Counted from the stretch's first letter, positions 20,548 to 30,110 are shown. The stretch: 64,000 nt of DNA from Pusillimonas sp. TS35 (GCF_009857885.1 NZ_WWER01000003.1:310001-374000); one strand, 5' to 3'. Notes: generated by a model not told the origin, from the sequence alone. Numbers and translations: made by a program.

Positions 20548-21447
20548 TTATGCCACCGCATTTTTGGGGTGGGCGGACGGGGTGTCGGGCAAGGGGATGA
20601 ACTCTTTATTGTCCATGGGGGGCAGCGCAATTCGCCCCGCCTGCCAGTCGGCTTTGGCCTGCTCGATGCGCTCCTTGCGCGAGGACACGAAATTCCACCA
20701 GATATGGCGCGGGCCCAGCGGCTCGCCACCCAGCAGCATCAGGCGCGATGCCTGCACCGCCTTGATACAGGGAACATCACCCGGGCCAAATACGACCATC
20801 TGTCCAGGCAGATAACGCTGCCCTGCTACCTCGATCCCGCCCTGGGCCACATACACCGCACGCTCCGCATGCCCGTCGGGCAAGGCCACGCGCGCGCCCG
20901 CCGCCACTTCCGCATCTAGATAAAACAATGGCGAATGCACTTTGGCCGGACTGGCCACCCCGAAGGCGTTGCCCGCGATCAGCCGCATACGCAAGCCGTC
21001 TTCTTCCAGGATGGGAAGTTCGCCCGCCCCATAATGATCGAACGCCGCCGCGTCTTCTTCATGTGTTTCAGGCACGGCTACCCAGGCCTGTATGCCGTCA
21101 AACTGCCCGCCTTGCTCGCGCATCGGATCGAAGCGCTCGGAATGGCTGATACCCGCACCGGCCGTCATCCAATTGAGCGCCCCCGGTTCTATGACTTGCT
21201 CTACACCCAGGCTGTCGCGGTGCGTCATGCTGCCCGAAAAAAGATAGGTGACTGTCGACAGCCCAATATGCGGATGCGGCCGCACGTCAAGCTTGCCCGG
21301 CACCGGCCCTGCGAGGGCTTGTGGCCCCATGCGGTCAAAGAAGATGAACGGCCCCACCATGCGCCGCTGCCGGAACGGCAACACCCGCCCCACCTCAAAC
21401 CCGCCGCCCAGATCATGCTTACGGGTATCGATGACGATTTCAATCAT
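20548..21447 (-). CDS. pirin family protein
   Basis: A 299-residue bicupin. The N-terminal cupin shows the pirin signature RPHPHIGLSTVTYLFSG and HRDSLG, followed by WMTAGAGISHSER with the metal-binding His residues; a second cupin carries the GGEPLGPRHIWWNFVSS block typical of pirins. Bacterial pirins include quercetinase-like dioxygenases and proteins of unknown role. The cell substrate cannot be predicted. Probably cytoplasmic. Confidence 0.92.
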   Translation of the reverse strand: MIEIVIDTRKHDLGGGFEVGRVLPFRQRRMVGPFIFFDRMGPQALAGPVPGKLDVRPHPHIGLSTVTYLFSGSMTHRDSLGVEQVIEPGALNWMTAGAGISHSERFDPMREQGGQFDGIQAWVAVPETHEEDAAAFDHYGAGELPILEEDGLRMRLIAGNAFGVASPAKVHSPLFYLDAEVAAGARVALPDGHAERAVYVAQGGIEVAGQRYLPGQMVVFGPGDVPCIKAVQASRLMLLGGEPLGPRHIWWNFVSSRKERIEQAKADWQAGRIALPPMDNKEFIPLPDTPSAHPKNAVA

Positions 21448-21644
21448 GATGCAGCTCCTTGAGATAAAGAACGGCAGATGGCCGGGCAGGCCGGACGATC
21501 AATAACAATCGCTGGCCTGACAGCCCGTGACAAGGCCCTCGACCGACGCCATACCGGCAAGGATAACGCGTTTGCGTTGAAGAATCGAAGCGCGCAGCGC
21601 GTTCGGAAACACGCGCCTCTCGCTGCCAGCTATTGCCGGACGGC

Positions 21645-21923
21645 CTACGCTGCCTGATTCGACGGCGCGACGGGCGACGTTTGCGCCTCCATCCATCCCA
21701 GCCACCGCAAGGCATGTTCGGTGCTGCTGCCGCACATCTCGAGCGCAGGCTGCAGCGAGCCACAAACGGCGGGCCGTAAAGGGCTGCCGAACAGCCGGCA
21801 CCGGTTGGCCTCGTCGAGCTGCACGCAGCGAACCCCGGCCGGCTTGCCCTGGGGCATGCCGGGGATGGGGCTGGATATCGACGGCGCAATGCAGCACGCG
21901 GCGCAGTTAGGGCGGCAGTTCAT
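21645..21923 (-). CDS. YkgJ-family cysteine cluster protein
   Basis: A 92-residue protein starting [11 protein letters not shown] with further cysteines in [17 protein letters not shown] and PAVCGSLQP. This arrangement of CxxxC-type residues is typical of the YkgJ/CxxCxxCC zinc- or iron-chelating family, whose function is unknown. The Met chosen begins exactly at the conserved cysteine block; the open frame upstream overlaps the neighbouring gene in a different frame. No clear ribosome site. It lies 43 bases after the DUF2061 gene on the same strand, possibly co-transcribed. Confidence 0.72.
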   Translation of the reverse strand: MNCRPNCAACCIAPSISSPIPGMPQGKPAGVRCVQLDEANRCRLFGSPLRPAVCGSLQPALEMCGSSTEHALRWLGWMEAQTSPVAPSNQAA

Positions 21924-21966
21924 AAGGCGTGGTAGGACGTGAGCACCAACAGGATGCCCAAAGTGA

Positions 21967-22197
21967 TCACCCGACAGGGTGCCCGACGGCAGGGGTAGTA
22001 TAGGCGCTGTGCTTGTAGCGCGCGCGCACCCTGCCCCAGAGTCGATCATGCAAGGGCAGCAGCAATACATTGCAGACAGGCTCAACCACGGCTGCCACGC
22101 CGCCCATGGCCATCGAGCCGGTGAACACATACATGACGACGAACGCGACCGACATATGAAGGGCGACCTGGCTGGTTTTCTGGGCGAGTAGCATCAT
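21967..22197 (-). CDS. DUF2061 membrane protein
   Basis: A 76-residue protein with two predicted transmembrane helices ([17 protein letters not shown] and the [20 protein letters not shown] block). The pattern of a hydrophobic hairpin followed by EPxxN and HDxxW matches DUF2061, small membrane proteins of unknown role. The upstream region is unusually AT-rich for this window and holds an inverted repeat with partial Fur-box character. Confidence 0.75.
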   Translation of the reverse strand: MMLLAQKTSQVALHMSVAFVVMYVFTGSMAMGGVAAVVEPVCNVLLLPLHDRLWGRVRARYKHSAYTTPAVGHPVG

Positions 22198-22216
22198 GAC
22201 AATATCCGGTCTTTAT

Positions 22217-22244
22217 TAGCTATAAGTAAATGATAGCTATTACC
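22217..22244 (-). promoter_or_regulatory. AT-rich inverted repeat upstream of the DUF2061 gene, possible Fur-like operator
   Basis: TAGCTAT (22217-22223) and ATAGCTA (22233-22239) form a seven-base inverted repeat with a nine-base spacer, 20 bases before the start codon. Read on the minus strand, 22244-22226 agrees with the 19-bp Fur consensus at 12 positions by hand comparison, which is only suggestive. Confidence 0.35.
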
Positions 22245-22343
22245 AATAATACAGGATAATGATTAATCTTCATGGCGCTAATAGGGGAAACCTATGCTGC
22301 TGCCCGGGCAGGGCGCCACGCCGACGCAGCCGCGCCTGCACAA

Positions 22344-23423
22344 TCAGAACAAATCCAGCTGGGGGCTGGCGGGCGCCGGGCGATGGAACTGGCTGAGGTC
22401 GAGATCAATGCGGCGCTCGTTCAGCCCCGCGCGGGCGCAGGCGCGGCGAAAACGCTGACGCAGCAGGTCGGCGTAAATGCCCGTGCCGCGCATGCGTGTA
22501 GCAAAGTTGGCATCGTAGACTTTGCCTCCCCGCATCTCGCGCAAGAGGTTCATGACGTGCGCTGCTTTGAGTGGATAGTGCGCCTGCAGCCACTCTTCGA
22601 ACAGGCCGGCCACTTCGCGCGGCAGCCGCAGCACGGTGTAATGCGCATCAAGCGCCCCCGCCTGCCCAGCCAGCGAGACAATAGTTTCGAGATCGTGGTC
22701 GCTCAAGGCGGGGATGAGGGGCGAGACCAACACCCCCGTGGGCACACCCGCCTGACTCAGGGCGCGCACGGCCTCCATGCGCGCCATGGGCGTACTGGCG
22801 CGCGGCTCGAGGGTACGGGCGATATGCCTGTCCAGCGTGCCAATGGACATGAACACACGTACTAGCCTGCGCCGCGCCATCCGCGCAAGCAAATCAAGAT
22901 CGCGTGTCACTGCGGCCGATTTGGTGGTGATGGTGAATGGATGACCGAAAGCCTCGAGCACATCGAGCACCTCAGCCGTCAGGCGCAAGCGCCGCTCGAT
23001 GGGTTGGTATGGGTCGGTATTGGTGCCCATGGCAATCACCTGCGGCTGGTAGGCGGGCCGGGAGAGCGATGCGCGCAGAACCTGGGCCGCATTGGTTTTG
23101 GCGAACAACTTGGTTTCGAAATCCAGCCCCGGCGAAAGATTCAGATAGGCGTGGCTGGGCCGTGCATAACAATAAATGCAGCCGTGCTCGCAGCCCCGAT
23201 AGACGTTGACCGACTGATCGAAGGGGATATCGGGGGAGTCGTTGTGCGAGATGATGCCGCGCGCCAGTTCGCTGGTGACCGTAGTGGGCGGACGGCCCGG
23301 CGCGCCGCTGCTGTCGTCGGGTTCAACGGGCCAGCCGTCGTCCACGGCTTCGCGGGTATGGGTGTCGAATCGCGAGGACCGATTACTGAGGCTGCCTCGG
23401 CCCTTGAGCGGCGCCAGGTTCAT
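22344..23423 (-). CDS. PA0069-family radical SAM protein
   Basis: A 359-residue radical S-adenosylmethionine protein. The cluster motif is CEHGCIYCYARPSH, a CxxxCxxC variant typical of the SplB-related PA0069 family; IAMGTNTDPYQPIERR and the SIGTLD block follow. Family members have been compared with spore photoproduct lyase, suggesting a nucleic-acid repair role, but no activity is established. The start at the Met of MNLAPLKGRG is preferred because the longer frame upstream runs through the promoter and LexA-like box; a GTG three codons earlier is an alternative. Confidence 0.88.
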   Translation of the reverse strand: MNLAPLKGRGSLSNRSSRFDTHTREAVDDGWPVEPDDSSGAPGRPPTTVTSELARGIISHNDSPDIPFDQSVNVYRGCEHGCIYCYARPSHAYLNLSPGLDFETKLFAKTNAAQVLRASLSRPAYQPQVIAMGTNTDPYQPIERRLRLTAEVLDVLEAFGHPFTITTKSAAVTRDLDLLARMARRRLVRVFMSIGTLDRHIARTLEPRASTPMARMEAVRALSQAGVPTGVLVSPLIPALSDHDLETIVSLAGQAGALDAHYTVLRLPREVAGLFEEWLQAHYPLKAAHVMNLLREMRGGKVYDANFATRMRGTGIYADLLRQRFRRACARAGLNERRIDLDLSQFHRPAPASPQLDLF

Positions 23424-23436
23424 AATGGCCACCAAA

Positions 23437-23456
23437 TACTGATCAAATAAACAGTA
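23437..23456 (-). promoter_or_regulatory. LexA-like SOS box
   Basis: TACTGATCAAATAAACAGTA has perfect TACTG and CAGTA ends separated by ten AT-rich bases, matching the gammaproteobacterial/betaproteobacterial LexA box TACTG-N10-CAGTA. It is 13 bases upstream of the radical SAM start codon, where bound LexA would block transcription or initiation. Confidence 0.75.
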
Positions 23457-23660
23457 TATATGAAAGGCGCCCACACCACGATCACCCAACCGGCAGCGAC
23501 TGCTCATCCCCCTGCGGGCATGGTTCGCGCCTGGCCTCTCATGCAGGTATGAGCGCGCCGCGCAACCACCCCTGCCCAGGGCTGATTCGTGCGGCAATGG
23601 TTCCCATGATGCGGCAGCCCCTGATACAGTGTTCGCGTTCACTATCCCCCGGAGACCGCC

Positions 23661-24689
23661 ATGATGTCATCCCTGCGCCGCATACTGCGCTCCATCCTGC
23701 CGCATGCCGCACTGGGCATTGCCTGTACCACCGCCCCTCTGGCCACCGCAGCCACCCCGCCCGCCGCACCCACGTCAGTCGGCGCGCCGCACGCCACGCA
23801 GGTACCCGGCTACTACCGGCAACAAGTCGGCGCCGTTACAGTCACCGCGCTTTATGATGGCTACATTGGCGTCAATCCGGCCATGTTGCATGGCTTACAG
23901 ACGAAAGACATCCAGACGCTGATCGCACGCATGTTCCAGCGCCGGGATGACGGCGGCGTGCAAACCGCCGTCAATGGTTACCTCGTGCAAACAGGTAACA
24001 GGCTGATCCTGATCGATACCGGCGCCTCGTCCTGCCTTGGCGCCACACTTGGGCATATCGGCGAGAACATCCAGGCTGCGGGATACCAACCTAGCGATAT
24101 CAGCGACGTGGTGCTGACACACCTGCATCCCGATCACGTGTGCGGCGCCATCAACGCTGACGGCGCTGCGGCCTACCCCAACGCCACGATGTGGGCGCCA
24201 AACGCGGACAGCGACTACTGGTTGAGCCCTGAAGTGGCTGCCGCCGCGCCGCAAGACGCCCGCGTGTATTTCGACATGGCGCGCAAAGCGGTGGCACCCT
24301 ATGTGGATGCGGGCAAATTCAAGACCTTCGACGGCGGCGAAGTTGTGCCAGGGCTGAACGCCGTGGCCACACATGGCCACACACCGGGTCACACCTCGTA
24401 CCTGCTGCAATCGGAAGGTGCGACCCTGCTGATCTGGGGCGACATTGTGCACGCGCATGCGGTACAGTTTCGACACCCCGAGGTATCGATAGAGTTCGAC
24501 ACCAATCAGGCCAGCGCCATCACCACGCGCACGCGGGTCTTCAGGGAAGCCGCGTCGCAAGGCTGGATGGTGGCGGGCGCCCACCTGCCCTTTCCAGGCC
24601 TGGGCCATTTACGCAAAGAGCAGCAGGGCTATGCGTGGGTGCCTATCGAATACGCGCCCTTCGATAGAACTGGCGATGTTTCCAGGTAA
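23661..24689 (+). CDS. secreted MBL-fold metallo-hydrolase
   Basis: A 342-residue protein with a predicted signal peptide (about 30 residues, ending near LATAA) and a metallo-beta-lactamase fold. The zinc motif HLHPDH lies near residue 154, with a later HGHTPGHTSYLL and GDIVHAH supplying further ligands. The layout resembles periplasmic hydrolases of the AHL-lactonase/arylsulfatase-like branch of the superfamily; the substrate is unknown. GGAG precedes tandem ATG codons; the first is used. It is convergent with the TonB receptor gene, 14 bases away. Confidence 0.88.
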   Translation: MMSSLRRILRSILPHAALGIACTTAPLATAATPPAAPTSVGAPHATQVPGYYRQQVGAVTVTALYDGYIGVNPAMLHGLQTKDIQTLIARMFQRRDDGGVQTAVNGYLVQTGNRLILIDTGASSCLGATLGHIGENIQAAGYQPSDISDVVLTHLHPDHVCGAINADGAAAYPNATMWAPNADSDYWLSPEVAAAAPQDARVYFDMARKAVAPYVDAGKFKTFDGGEVVPGLNAVATHGHTPGHTSYLLQSEGATLLIWGDIVHAHAVQFRHPEVSIEFDTNQASAITTRTRVFREAASQGWMVAGAHLPFPGLGHLRKEQQGYAWVPIEYAPFDRTGDVSR

Positions 24690-24703
24690 GCCGCGCTTAC
24701 CCC

Positions 24704-26824
24704 TTACATCCGATAGCGCAGCGTCAGCATGACGTTGCGCGGCGCGCCAGGCAGATTCAGGTTGGGGCTAGTGCCATGGCCCGATACGTAGTAGCCGGTG
24801 TCGAAGACATTGTTCAGGTTGAGCTGCACCTCGACGTTTTTGTTGCGATACCAGCCGGCAATATCGGCAGTTATGTAGCCCGGCAGCGTCACAGTGTTGC
24901 CTGGGTTTGCGAAGCGCGCACCGATCAGGTTCACGCCGCCGCCCGCGCCAAAACCGTTTGCAAAATCTTTGGTCAACCACAGGTTGCCACTGTGCCGCGG
25001 TGTCAGCGTGGCGCGCTTGCCTTCGATATCCTGCCCGGCATCACGTCCGATCGAATCGATGACGCGGGCATCCAGGTAGGCATAGCCGGCCAGCACTTTC
25101 CAACCCCGGGTCAGGTCGCCCGAGAAGGTCAGCTCCAGGCCATCGGTGCGTTGCTTGCCGATCGGCACCAGCCGGGTGGGGTTGGCCGGGTCAGTGGTCT
25201 TGATGTCTTTGCGCTCCAGCCGGACCAGCGACACGGTTGCGCTTGCGCGGCCGCCCCAGAAGTCATACTTGGCGCCCACTTCGGTGTTGGTGGTGGTTTC
25301 GGGCCCCAGGTCGGCATTGTTGGCGGCCACCGAGAACGCCTCGCCCGAAGGCTGGAATGAACGGCTCCACGACAGATAGTACGATTGCGCATCATCTGGC
25401 TGCCATACCAGGCCCGCGCGCGGGCTCCAGGCCGTGTCGGTACGCGAGAGGTCATTGCGCCCCGGCAGGCGATCATTGGTCTGCTGTTCGTAGCGGTCGT
25501 GGCGCAAGCCAACCAGTGCCTTCCACTGGTCATTGAGCGTGATCAGGTCTTGTGTGTAAAAGGCCAGCGTGTTGAACGTGCCCAGGTTGTCGGCCGACAT
25601 GCGCCCGCTCACGCCTGCGGGCTGATTGGGCAGCACGGGGTTGAACAGCGACACCGTGGCCACAGAACCGGCGGACCACACGCGCGCATCCTTGTTCTGC
25701 TGGCCGATTTCCATGCCGTACAGGATCTGATGCTTCATGCCCGCGAAATCGGCCTTCTGCATCAGTTCGGTCTGGTTGGACCAGCCGTGCTCCGCGCGGC
25801 GAACATTGGAGCGCGTTAGCGTGACAGTGCGCCGGGCTTCGTTGACGCTTTGCGGCAGCGTGTTATCGCGGATCAGGGTGTAGTGGTAATAGCGCAGGCC
25901 GTTGCGCAAAGACCAGTTGTCGTTGAAGCGGTGTGTGAAGGTCGCCGTGAACGACTTCACACGCGCTGTCGACGTATCTGCATCACGCGCATTGCCGGCG
26001 CCGTAGTAGGTGGATGGATCGACATCCACGGGCCGCCCCTGGAAGGCCGGCACGCCAAAATCCGTCACGCGCGAGTCTTCAAGATAATCGGCCTGCAGCA
26101 ACAGCTTGCTATCTTCATTGAGGCGGAATTCCAGCGACGGCGAGATCGCCGTACGGTCCAGAAACTGTTGGTCGCGGTAGCTATCGCTCTTTTGCCGCGC
26201 ACCGGTCAAACGCCATGCCACGCTGCCGTTTTTCGACTCGCGGCCCACATCGAACTCGGCCCGGCGATCCTTGTTCGAACCGTAACTGACCGCACCTTCG
26301 GTGATGTCGATGCCAGGCTTCTTGGTGATGCGATTGATCAGGCCACCCGCAGAGCCGCGGCCGTACAGCACGGCCGCCGGCCCCTTGATCACTTCGACGC
26401 GGTCGATGTTGGACAGATCGCGGAAGTAAAGCGCATCGTCGCGAAAGCCATCCACGTACTGGTCGGCGATCGCGGTAAAGCCGCGTATCGTCACTTGATC
26501 GCGCTGGCCATCGCCGTGCGAAAACCCTACCCCCGGTACGTTCTTAAGCACGTCCTGCAGCGACAATGCCCGCTGGTCTTCGATCACCGCCTGCGGCACC
26601 ACGTTCACGGTTTGGGGAATATCGCGCAGGGGTGCGTCAATCTTGGTTGCGCTGGCGGCGACAGGCGGATTGTAGGTTTCCTCGCCTGTTCCGCTGGATT
26701 TGACCCGGATACTAGGCAAGCTTTGCACCGTCTGGGCCTGGGCGATGCCAGAAAAAACGAGAGAAAGCGCAAGAGGAAGGGCGGCAAGCGCCATAGCGCG
26801 CGAAGATCGGATAGGGTTGGCCAC
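24704..26824 (-). CDS. TonB-dependent siderophore receptor
   Basis: A 706-residue outer-membrane receptor with a signal peptide ending at GIAQAQ. The plug domain shows DIPQTVNVVPQAVIEDQ, LQDVLKNVPGVG, VTIRGF and VEVIKGPAAVLYGRGSAGGLIN, the standard blocks of the FhuE/FpvA/Fiu siderophore class; a 22-strand barrel follows, ending LTLRYRM. It would import a ferric siderophore with TonB-ExbBD energy. Ligand specificity is not readable; catecholate-type receptors such as Fiu are the nearest resemblance. There is no STN signalling extension, so it is not a FecA-type transducer. A Fur-like sequence lies upstream. Confidence 0.95.
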   Translation of the reverse strand: MANPIRSSRAMALAALPLALSLVFSGIAQAQTVQSLPSIRVKSSGTGEETYNPPVAASATKIDAPLRDIPQTVNVVPQAVIEDQRALSLQDVLKNVPGVGFSHGDGQRDQVTIRGFTAIADQYVDGFRDDALYFRDLSNIDRVEVIKGPAAVLYGRGSAGGLINRITKKPGIDITEGAVSYGSNKDRRAEFDVGRESKNGSVAWRLTGARQKSDSYRDQQFLDRTAISPSLEFRLNEDSKLLLQADYLEDSRVTDFGVPAFQGRPVDVDPSTYYGAGNARDADTSTARVKSFTATFTHRFNDNWSLRNGLRYYHYTLIRDNTLPQSVNEARRTVTLTRSNVRRAEHGWSNQTELMQKADFAGMKHQILYGMEIGQQNKDARVWSAGSVATVSLFNPVLPNQPAGVSGRMSADNLGTFNTLAFYTQDLITLNDQWKALVGLRHDRYEQQTNDRLPGRNDLSRTDTAWSPRAGLVWQPDDAQSYYLSWSRSFQPSGEAFSVAANNADLGPETTTNTEVGAKYDFWGGRASATVSLVRLERKDIKTTDPANPTRLVPIGKQRTDGLELTFSGDLTRGWKVLAGYAYLDARVIDSIGRDAGQDIEGKRATLTPRHSGNLWLTKDFANGFGAGGGVNLIGARFANPGNTVTLPGYITADIAGWYRNKNVEVQLNLNNVFDTGYYVSGHGTSPNLNLPGAPRNVMLTLRYRM

Positions 26825-26875
26825 GATGCTCTATTGAATAGTTGGAAATAAAGTTCAGCATCTTATTGCTTAACT

Positions 26876-26897
26876 AGAATCATTCTCAATGCTATTC
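26876..26897 (-). promoter_or_regulatory. Fur-like box upstream of the TonB receptor
   Basis: On the minus strand the sequence contains ATTGAGAATGATTCT, which keeps the GAGAATGATT core of Fur sites and overlaps the AT-rich promoter region 50-75 bases upstream of the receptor start. Iron-dependent repression by Fur is the usual control for such receptors. Confidence 0.65.
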
Positions 26898-27050
26898 ATA
26901 ATACGTTGTTAACTTACAACGATTTCTGGCAAATATCAGAACACATCGTCTCCTTGCAAAATCAACCGATGGCATGATATAGCGCGCTGATATGCGCTTA
27001 ATGAAGGCGGAAGAAGGCAGAACTTGAAAGATGGCTGCACGATGGAGGGA

Positions 27051-27971
27051 TTAACCGCCCAAGTACGAGCTCGCGTTCTTTTGTTCATCAACGGCCGCGG
27101 TGTCCAGTAGCCATCGGCGAAAAGCCTGCACAGTGGGCAGCACGCTTTTGTGTTCCGGGTAGCACAGGTAGTAGGCGCTTTTGGCGTCGGCTGGAATACG
27201 CAGCGGCACCACCAGCTTACCGCTTGCGAGCTCATCCTCGATCAGGCAGCGCGGGATCAACGCGGTGCCAAATCCGGCCATAGCAGCCTGGATCAACAGC
27301 GTGAACTGATCGAAACGCGGCCCAGCCCACGCCGCGACGTTATCGAAGCCCGCCGATGCAAACCAGTCTGCCCAAGACTGCTGGACGGTGGTGTGATGCA
27401 GCAGCGGTTGTGCCAACAGATCTGGAGGTGTGCGCGGCGGCACACTGAACAGGCCCGGATGGCAGACCGGCACCACCTCCCTTCCGGCGATGTAGTCTGC
27501 CTGGCAGTCGGGCCACACGCCACTGCCAAAGCGTATGGATGCATCCACCTCGGGCGACGAGAAGTCATAGCCCATGCGGTGCGGCAGAAATTCAATCTGC
27601 AGATCGGGACATTGCTCGCGCAGCGCGGGCAAGCGGCGAATCAGCCACTTGGTGCCGAAAGATGGCATGCTGGTAAGCCTGAGCACCCCGCCCAGCCCCG
27701 GCTGCGTCATCAGCGACAGCGTGGCGGCCTCAATGCGGTTCAGGCTGCCGCCGACTTCATGCAGATAACGACGGCCGGCACTGGTCAGCATCAAGCCGTG
27801 GCGACCACGCACGAACAAATCAACGCCAAGGAATTCCTCCAGGTTCTTGACCTGCTTGCTGATCGCCCCTTGAGTGATGCACATTTCCTGGGCGGCGCGT
27901 GTGAAACTACCTTGCCGCGCTGCTGCTTCAAACGCTTGCAACTCTGTCAACGTCGGGCAAAACCTGCGCAT
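27051..27971 (-). CDS. LysR-family transcriptional regulator (GcvA-like)
   Basis: A 306-residue LysR regulator whose N-terminus (LTELQAFEAAARQGSFTRAAQEMCITQGAISKQVKNLEE in pieces) has the GcvA-type helix-turn-helix, followed by an effector domain with GGVLRLTSMPSFGTKWL and a C-terminal GFGTALIPR. It is divergent from the Bug receptor gene with a 222-base gap, the normal arrangement for control of that cluster. Effector unknown; an N-acyl or carbamoyl amino acid would fit the downstream enzymes. Confidence 0.92.
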   Translation of the reverse strand: MRRFCPTLTELQAFEAAARQGSFTRAAQEMCITQGAISKQVKNLEEFLGVDLFVRGRHGLMLTSAGRRYLHEVGGSLNRIEAATLSLMTQPGLGGVLRLTSMPSFGTKWLIRRLPALREQCPDLQIEFLPHRMGYDFSSPEVDASIRFGSGVWPDCQADYIAGREVVPVCHPGLFSVPPRTPPDLLAQPLLHHTTVQQSWADWFASAGFDNVAAWAGPRFDQFTLLIQAAMAGFGTALIPRCLIEDELASGKLVVPLRIPADAKSAYYLCYPEHKSVLPTVQAFRRWLLDTAAVDEQKNASSYLGG

Positions 27972-28193
27972 AAGCTTTTAATTCTCAAGATAAACCGATA
28001 GCAACCACCTGCCCGCCCGGCCATGCGACAGCCCGACTCGCCATCTCAGGCAATATCCAGGTATTACCAAATGGAATAGATTACTGAATATCTTTCGATT
28101 GCACAACGCGCTACGCAGAGGCCAGAATCAATACGTTCGACCTGGAGCGGGCATGCTTCCGCGCCGGGACATTATTCCAATACAGGAGACCTC

Positions 28194-29177
28194 ATGCATC
28201 ACCGCACATTTGCCCGCCGCCTCTGTATCGCGGGCGCCGCCTTTACCGTGTCGTTCGCAGGCGCCGCCGCAGCGGCCGACTACCCGGCCAAGCCCATCAC
28301 ACTGATCGTACCGTTCGCCGCCGGCGGCACCACAGACATCGTCGGCCGCATTGTGTCCGATGAGCTCGGGAAGGCGCTGGGCCAGCCCATTGTGGTAGAA
28401 AACCGCGCCGGCGCGGGCGGCTCTATTGGCACGGCATCGCTGGCCGCCGCCAAGCCCGACGGCTACACCCTGGGCATCGCCACTGTCAGCACCCACGGCA
28501 TCAACCCGGTGGTGTACAAGCAGTTGCCCTTCGATGCGCAAAAAGATTTCCAGCCCATCACCAATCTTGCCGCCGTCCCTAACATCATGGTCGTCAACGC
28601 CAGCGTGCCGGCCAACAACATGAAAGAATTTCTTGCCCTGGCAAAGCAGGCGCCCGGCAAGTTCAGCTACGCGTCGGCCGGCAATGGTTCGGTGTCCAAC
28701 ATGATGGGCGAGCTGTTCAAGAAGACAGCAGGCGTGGACCTGCTGCACGTTCCGTACCGTGGTGTTGGCCCCGCGCTTACCGATACGTTGGCCGGCCAGG
28801 TAAACGTGCTGTTCGATAACCTGCCTTCATCCTTGCCGCATGTCACCGCCGGCAAACTGCGCGCGCTGGCCGTGGCCGCCCCTGAGCGCTCCAGTGCCTT
28901 GCCCGATGTGCCTACTTTCACCGAAGTGGGGCTCAAGCCGGTGAATGACGCATCGTGGTTCGGCCTGATCGCCCCAGCCGGCCTCGCACCAGACGTACTT
29001 GCCAAGCTGAACAAGGCTACGGTGGGCTTGCTGGCCAGGGATGATGTCAAGGCCAAGCTGGCCAAACTTGGCGCAACACCCATTGGCGACAGCCCCGAGG
29101 CATTCGCACAAACCATCTCCGACACGATCGCACGTAACGCGCGCATTGTGAAGGAAGCCCATATCGAGCTTAAATAA
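28194..29177 (+). CDS. Bug-family tripartite tricarboxylate transporter substrate-binding protein
   Basis: A complete 327-residue Bug receptor with a 26-residue signal peptide (ending GAAAAADYPAK). Family signatures include PFAAGGTTDIVGR, VVENRAGAGGSIG, KPDGYTLG, HVPYRGVGPALTDTLAGQV and ALPDVPTFTEVG. It captures a periplasmic ligand. The two hydrolase genes that follow on the same strand suggest an N-substituted amino acid (formyl- or carbamoyl-) or a related compound. No permease genes are nearby. Confidence 0.95.
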   Translation: MHHRTFARRLCIAGAAFTVSFAGAAAAADYPAKPITLIVPFAAGGTTDIVGRIVSDELGKALGQPIVVENRAGAGGSIGTASLAAAKPDGYTLGIATVSTHGINPVVYKQLPFDAQKDFQPITNLAAVPNIMVVNASVPANNMKEFLALAKQAPGKFSYASAGNGSVSNMMGELFKKTAGVDLLHVPYRGVGPALTDTLAGQVNVLFDNLPSSLPHVTAGKLRALAVAAPERSSALPDVPTFTEVGLKPVNDASWFGLIAPAGLAPDVLAKLNKATVGLLARDDVKAKLAKLGATPIGDSPEAFAQTISDTIARNARIVKEAHIELK

Positions 29178-29231
29178 CCCCTCGCTCGCGCCCGGGCGGC
29201 ATTGCGCCGCCTTGGCGCACACACACACATC

Positions 29232-30110
29232 ATGCATTTCTCCACACAGCCGCTGTCTTACCGTTTTACCGCCCCCGACGCCTACCCCCACGCCGAGCCC
29301 AGCGCCCCGCTGGTGCTCGACTCGCCGCACAGCGGCACCGAATACCCACCCGATTTCTCCCCCGCATTGGCACATGGCGTACTGCGCACCGCCGAAGACA
29401 CCTGGGTGGCCGACCTTTGGGGCGACGCGCCAGCGCAGGGCGTACCGCTGCTGGCCGCACGATTTCCGCGCAGCTATATCGATGCCAACCGCAATATCGA
29501 CGAGATTGACTCGACCCTGTTCGAAACACCATGGCCAGAACCGCTGCCCGACTCGCCCAAGGTAAAGCTGGGCAAAGGCCTGATCTGGCGCATGATGGAC
29601 GATGGCACTCCTTTGTATGACCGCAAGCTGTCTCACGATGAAGTACGGCATCGGATCGCTGCGTGCTGGGTGCCCTATCACGATCATCTCAAAGCAACGC
29701 TGGATGCGGCCCACGCACGCTTCGGCAAGGTATGGCACATCAATTGCCATTCCATGCCCGCTGTGGCGGCACAGTTCGCCACCGACAAACCCGGCATGGT
29801 CCACCCCGATTTTGTGCTGGGCGACCGCGATGGCGCCACCGCCGGCCCCGAATTTCATACCTTTGTGGCTGACTGGCTGCGGGCGCGTGGCTACAACGTT
29901 GCCGTGAATGATCCATACAAAGGGGTCGAGATCGTACGCCGCTACGGCCAACCTTCGCAGGGACGCCACAGCCTGCAGATCGAGGTGAACCGCAAGCTGT
30001 ACATGGACGAGGCTTTGCTGCGACCGAGTGCGGGATACGACAAGCTGCGGGCTGACTTCGGCGCACTGACGGCCGCATTGGTGGAATGGACGCGCGCACA
30101 AGTGGCGTGA
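29232..30110 (+). CDS. N-formylglutamate amidohydrolase (N-formylglutamate deformylase family)
   Basis: A 292-residue member of the FGase family (PF05013-like). It has VLDSPHSGTEYP near residue 25, RSYIDANRNIDEID, GLIWRMM, HDEVRHRI, HINCHSMP and EVNRKLYMDE. These match HutG-type deformylases that hydrolyse N-formyl-L-glutamate to glutamate and formate in the HutF-dependent histidine pathway. The ATG at 29232 begins the conserved region; a longer frame adds nothing recognisable. hutUHI genes are not present here, so the substrate may be another N-formyl compound brought in by the Bug receptor. Confidence 0.88.
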   Translation: MHFSTQPLSYRFTAPDAYPHAEPSAPLVLDSPHSGTEYPPDFSPALAHGVLRTAEDTWVADLWGDAPAQGVPLLAARFPRSYIDANRNIDEIDSTLFETPWPEPLPDSPKVKLGKGLIWRMMDDGTPLYDRKLSHDEVRHRIAACWVPYHDHLKATLDAAHARFGKVWHINCHSMPAVAAQFATDKPGMVHPDFVLGDRDGATAGPEFHTFVADWLRARGYNVAVNDPYKGVEIVRRYGQPSQGRHSLQIEVNRKLYMDEALLRPSAGYDKLRADFGALTAALVEWTRAQVA

